Source: Dipteris shenzhenensis (Eukaryota > Polypodiophyta > Polypodiopsida > Gleicheniales). From it: DNA of 64,000 bases. A model generated the notes under the pieces. It saw only the letters and a program-made list of their open reading frames with translations, did no database searches and was not told the DNA's origin. Each line of letters begins with the position of its first letter. The stretch's first letter is position 1. The stretch is taken from NCBI GenBank assembly GCA_047967505.1, contig CM106540.1, one strand, 5' to 3'. The position numbers and the translations under genes were made by a program. Below are positions 60,101 to 64,000 of this stretch, in pieces.

Positions 60101-60287
60101 GAATGCGCTCATACTTGATGGACATGATACTTTACACATGTGAATCCAACCTATTTTGAGGCGCATGTAGATTATCATGCCCATCGTATATGCTTTGGAT
60201 GGTCAAACTCGCCACAAATGCCGTTTTTCACCAAGTGTTATGAGAATCTGAGGTGTGTCATTCGAATGTGCTCATACTTGACGGGCA
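57141..60287. repeat. Satellite array, about 17 monomers of about 180 bp, with higher-order pattern
   Basis: The monomer start (AAAAAATAGTATTTGAGG or variants) occurs near 57141, 57321, 57502, 57683, 57864, 58048, 58269, 58452, 58633, 58817, 58992, 59169, 59350, 59533, 59715, 59892 and 60072, ending in a partial unit. The spacing is 175-184 bp except one of about 221 bp after 58048, which holds a partial internal duplication. Each monomer contains an inverted pair GATGGGCATGATACTTTG / CAAAGTATCATGCCCATC around a spacer of about 35 nt (perfect 18-bp arms at 57728-57745 and 57781-57798). Units from 58269 pair best with units five further on (59169 onward) at 898-900 bp. Short ORFs here are translations of the repeat. 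Confidence 0.93.
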
Positions 60288-60832
60288 CGATACTTGGAGG
60301 GCTAAATTTGGGTCTCGTACGAGGAAGTTATGTTAATTTTTGGGCTAATTTATCAAATTTCAGGTTTGAAATATTAGCTAAACTAGAAGGGGAAAGGGGG
60401 GGGGGGGGAGGGGGAAAAAAGAGAAATGTGGGATGGGAAGGGGGGGCAGGGGAAAGGGTGGAAAGGGGAAAGGGGGGAGGGGAATGGGGGAATGGGGGGA
60501 GCGGAATGGGGAAGGGGGGAATGGAGGAAAGGGGGGAATGGGGAATGGGGGGGAGGGGAAGGGGAGAAAGGGGGAATGGGGGAAAGGGGGGAAAGGGGGA
60601 AAGGGGGGAAGGGGGAAGGGAAGTTTAAATTCTAGAGCGAGAAGTTTCACTCTTCCCTTATCTTCATTCCTTCCCTCACTCTTCCCTTACCTTCATTCCT
60701 TCCCCCTCTTCTTTCCTCTCTTTCCCTCTCCATTCTCTTCCCTTCCTCCTCGTCACCCACCTATCTAATTAAATTATATTTTTTTAAATTATTACTCCAT
60801 CCTCTACTCTTCCCTTCCTCTCTCCCTCTTCA
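60288..60832. repeat. Right inverted arm of the satellite unit
   Basis: Starts inside a last, broken monomer (GGGCACGATACT|TGGAGGGCTAAATTT) and is the mirrored, shorter counterpart of 55341-56840. It includes a G-tract (60388-60620) with many runs of four or more G. Confidence 0.87.
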
Positions 60833-61019
60833 TTTGAATCTATCTCAAAAATTTTGAGCATCCTATGATTAGGAAAATCAAAAGGGTATTGATTTAGTAT
60901 ATCAAGGATGCAATGCCTTGTGGGTGCCTCATATCATGCTTCTTTACAAGAGGTTAAATGCAAACATGATGGGAGTTCCACATGGGTTTGGAAATTAGGT
61001 TCTAATGTGTTGGTGATCT
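60833..61019. other. No gene seen
   Basis: Short AT-rich spacer between the right arm and the LINE fragment, which may begin within it. Confidence 0.4.
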
Positions 61020-61300
61020 ATTCAATTAGGGGGAGAGGGGCATTGTAGCATTAGTCAAAAATCCATTTGGATGTAAGGGACTTTTCTAAGATGGTGAGGG
61101 GTATGTTTTGGTTGTAGAAGCGCCCATCTCTGGTTTCATTTTTAATGTAAACTTCCTCTATGCCCCTAATGTCTCTAAGGAGTAGAGGGACCACTAGTTA
61201 TTTCTAGAAGAGATTAAGTTTGGCTCGAAGTGGATTCTTGGCTAGAAACGCTAGGTGTTATTAAAAGAGAGCATTACTTTACAAACAAAAGGCAGGTGAG
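61020..61300 (+). pseudogene. Possible LINE endonuclease fragment
   Basis: With frame changes the plus strand gives GRGALXX..KNPFGCKGLF, YVLVVEAPISGFIFNVNFLY, APNVSKE, FLEEIKFGSKWILG. The F..NFLYAPN and WILG pieces resemble the middle of the L1-type endonuclease domain. Weak and decayed. Confidence 0.4.
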
Positions 61301-62585
61301 GAACTATTTGCAAACTATGACTTTTTTTTGACACTGATTTTGTCTAGAGGGATTATTTCCTACAATTCGTTCCTGATGTAAAAATTACAAATTGGTGTGA
61401 TATCAATAGACATGAATTGTGAGTGCTACAGTATTTGAATTGATTCTAAACAACACTTTTTGTGAGTCTTGGTGTTATGTAAATTCATGGTACTAATAAT
61501 ACAATGTTGAACAAAGTAACACTTATCCACCACCACCACTACTTAGTGTGTGAAGTCTGATCATGTGCGATTTTATTTGACCATGCGGTGTAGTTTTAGC
61601 TCACATGCAAATGTAAGTCCACAACTTTTCTCCATTAAATCCAAAAGATGTGCGCAATTTCTAAGTACATTGTGGAAAGCTATTGATCGATTTATTGCTT
61701 TAGTTTATGTTTTGTATCTTCTGTATGAGAAAAATCTGTATTGGGGAATTTGGTAATTCTAAAATGGGACTTGAAAGATTCCTTCTCGATACAGTGTTTG
61801 TATTTTTCTAGATGTATCTACATGCAACCACAATGCTAGGTCATTGAAGCTATTTTAGCACTATTTTGGTCCTAAACCAAGGAAATTGTAGTCCTACTTT
61901 ACTGGTATTTTAGTCCTTGTTATAGTAAAATGGTGAATACTAATTTCCTTGGCTATTGTTTTTCCTGCTCCATCAAGGTCCTTGTCAAGCTCATGACGTA
62001 GGTTTCTTTTGGAAGGACATGATGGCGACATGAAGTTGTATAGAGCGCCAATACCAAGATGGAGAGGACTTTGAGCAAAAGGAGGAGTTACTATGGGTGT
62101 ACAAGTCGGCAGAGGCAAGCAAGAAGTTGGTGGCCCAAGTGTGTAATGAGGTCTGCGATAGTTCATCAGACTGGCCTAAAGAGCTAGGAGATGCTTGCTA
62201 TAGAGAGGTTGATAAGATAGTTGGGAGTTTTGGAATTTCCTTGATCCACAAAATGTCGTATTTATAAAAAAATAAAAATCTTGCAGGCATTTCTTGGACT
62301 TGTGGACTTTCTCGGACTGCCATTATCCATGATCTATGGTGCTCGTAATATCGGATTTTGTGTTGACCTACTTCCATGGTGGAAATCTGGTAGTTAAAGA
62401 TAACCAATCTAAAGAGGATTGTTTTAGTATAGCACTGTACAATAAATTTTAGGATAGTACGGTGGTAGTGCAGGATAAATGGTTGCTAGCATAGTGGTTG
62501 GTTGCACACTAGGATATTAACAGCCACCAATGTGGTGGTTTGCTCCTATTATTACAAGATGAATGGATGTGTGAATTCGTTATGG
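61301..62585. other. No gene seen
   Basis: AT-rich with short frames only; nothing is recognisable. Confidence 0.5.
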
Positions 62586-62775
62586 GATTTAATAAAACCA
62601 GCGTGGTGGTTGTTTGGGATATACTAAAAACAAGCATGGGATTTATCATTTGGGATTTACAAAAATAATTTAATAAAACCAGCGCAGTGGGATATACTAA
62701 AAACAAGCATGGGATTTATCATTTGGGATTTACAAAGACAAGTGCGGTGGTTAGTTTGGGATTCACTAAAAGAAG
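62586..62775. repeat. Tandem repeat of about 75-80 bp, two to three copies
   Basis: AATAAAACCAGCG.GGTGG, then GGGATATACTAAAAACAAGC and GGGATTTATCATTTGGGATT, recur near 62591 and 62672; a third partial copy starts near 62742. Confidence 0.85.
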
Positions 62776-62859
62776 CATAGTCTCAAATATATTTTCCAAT
62801 TCCTAGGATAAGTGGAATATTGTTTCCTTGCAATGAGACTACATTTTCTTAGTACTATC

Positions 62860-64000
62860 TTAGTCGTCCTCGTCCACCTCTCCAAGACACCCCAAGATGT
62901 TCTCATGCGTGTCTAAATCCAATTTGAAGACACTCTTGCCCTTCTTTTGTTGTGGCACAGGTTGCATCTGGAACTTAATAGCTCTTACTAGAAGAGAGTA
63001 CTCAAATGTTTGTGGACTCTTATGTAGCAGTTCATAATTGCAGCCTCTCTTGGATGTTTTTTTGTACCAAAAAGCTCTGACCACTACATCCCACTTCTCA
63101 TAGGTTCCCCAATTATCCTTAAATGCTAGATCAACCTTGTGCTTAGGTTTTGTGCACTACAACAGAAAGTATGGGCCATCTTCCTCGTTCTCCCAATAGG
63201 CAGTGACAATCGCAAAGTTATCCCCCTCTTTCAGACAGTCAGAGAGGTCATTGAAACTCTCCCCAAATTGTGGCGAGTCATTTTTTTTCTCTCCATTTTT
63301 TGTCACTCCATCTGAACGTAGAGGTAAACTTAAACTCGCACCCATGTCTTCACAATTGCAATGTTATCACAATTGTCATGATCCCCTATGATGCACGCAA
63401 TGTAGAAACCAGAAAGTTTTCTTGTTTTAATCAGTTCGCTAATGATGTGCAAACCATGAACTCCTTTAATTTTCTCGCAATTGTGTCGGCTTCTCCTTTG
63501 CACTTCATCCACTTTCACTTCATCAAACACTCTATATACTACACTACTCTTAAGGCTTTGTGTACTGTCTGTTGAATGGATGCCTGTGGACTGTAAGCCA
63601 TGTTAGAGCATCATGGGCATCATTGAGTTTTTCTTGAGGGCATGTTAATTGGTGTTGAAATACAGCTTTCTTAAAATGCATCACCACATCCATCATGTTC
63701 ACCAAAGAAATTCCACATCATGTCTAGACCGCGGTCATGGATTTGAACCTTGAGACAAAGTAGAATCCACGGGCTGATTTAAATTGAGAGGCAACACCAT
63801 CTGACCACACCCAATGTTGTTTTACATTTTTTACATGGGGATTTTCCTTTTTCAACCATTCCCAATGTAGTAGAAAAGCATGCTATACAAATAAGGTGTC
63901 ATGTTCCCTATCATCTGAAATGTAGAAATGGTATGTGCATTGCACAGACCTGGACTCCTTTGAGTTAGCAAGCAAATTGGCATCAGTCTCATCATAGAAG
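62860..64000 (-). pseudogene. Uncharacterised transposase-like gene, partial at the right edge
   Basis: The minus strand from 64000 reads FYDETDANLLANSKES, YHFYISDDREHDTLFV, (stop) HAFLLHWEWLKKENPHVKNV, HWVWSDGVASQFKSARGFYF, VSRFKSM, then a frame change and MMWNFFGEHDGCGDAF. I know this SDG.A.QFKS..FYF...WNFFG.GHG pattern as a family of unassigned, transposon-like plant and animal proteins. Further along come CEKIKGVHGLHIISELIKTR and a Cys cluster CIIGDHDNC, then FAIVTAYWENEEDGPYFLLQ and a C-terminal frame VVVRAFWYKKTSKRGCNYEL, KSPQTFEYSLLVRAIKFQMQ, ending at 62860. At least three breaks occur. The Asp in WSDG may be catalytic, but this is inferred. The N-terminal part is beyond the window. 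Confidence 0.5.

Noticed and set aside
57141-60287. Regular repeats with a palindromic part, resembling a CRISPR array
   Set aside because: The whole unit, including the would-be spacer, is repeated; 180-bp period in plant nuclear DNA; no cas-like genes.

Overview
The window is nuclear DNA of a land plant. Evidence: a plant two-pore channel (TPC1) start, a nine-exon plant lipoxygenase, Ty1/copia and Ty3/gypsy elements with plant-type primer and polypurine sites, plant L1-type LINE pieces, a Helitron helicase relic, long GA/CT microsatellites and a degenerate CCCTAAA (plant telomere-type) tract. The exact lineage cannot be read from the sequence. The mass of decayed, nested repeats and the sparse genes would suit a fern or another large-genome seedless plant, but that is a guess. 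A run of exactly 100 N (32709-32808) marks an assembly gap.

Layout. 0-1.6 kb: 3' end of a decayed copia element and its LTR. 2.3-3.4 kb: first two coding exons of TPC1 (minus) with a G-box cluster upstream; the rest of that gene is not in the window. 5.3-6.4 kb: two oppositely oriented LINE RT pieces. 9.7-11.3 kb: Helitron PIF1-like helicase pseudogene (minus). 12-13.9 kb: gypsy pol relic (plus). 17.0-17.5 kb: LINE endonuclease relic (minus). 19.3-23.3 kb: the only complete protein-coding gene, a lipoxygenase of 9 exons and about 887 residues (minus), with a TATA box. 23.4-28.8 kb: AT-rich, no gene. 28.8-31.2 kb and 32.8-33.4 kb: gypsy gag/protease relics (minus). 35.4-36.2 kb: several tandem repeats. 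37.3-37.8 kb: transposon-type ORF.

37.9-48.7 kb is one nested unit: a copia element (minus; LTRs 37896-38482 and 48092-48673) invaded by a younger gypsy element (minus; 38909-47090). A later deletion appears to have fused the gypsy 3' LTR to the copia RNase H, removing copia integrase and RT. The gypsy element carries an extra RNase H plus zinc-knuckle region upstream of gag.

48.7-55 kb is filled with degenerate satellites built on a TTTGACC..TGGCCAAA theme, an AT-rich block, and a broken saccharopine-dehydrogenase-like gene fragment. 55.3-60.8 kb is the most striking structure: an array of about 17 monomers of about 180 bp, each with a long internal dyad, showing a five-monomer (about 900 bp) higher-order period. 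A telomere-like tract borders it, and two inverted arms enclose it. The right edge (62.9-64 kb) holds part of an uncharacterised transposase-like gene (minus).

Apart from TPC1 and the lipoxygenase, which have separate promoters, the genes do not form a functional unit; the window is a repeat landscape around two host genes.
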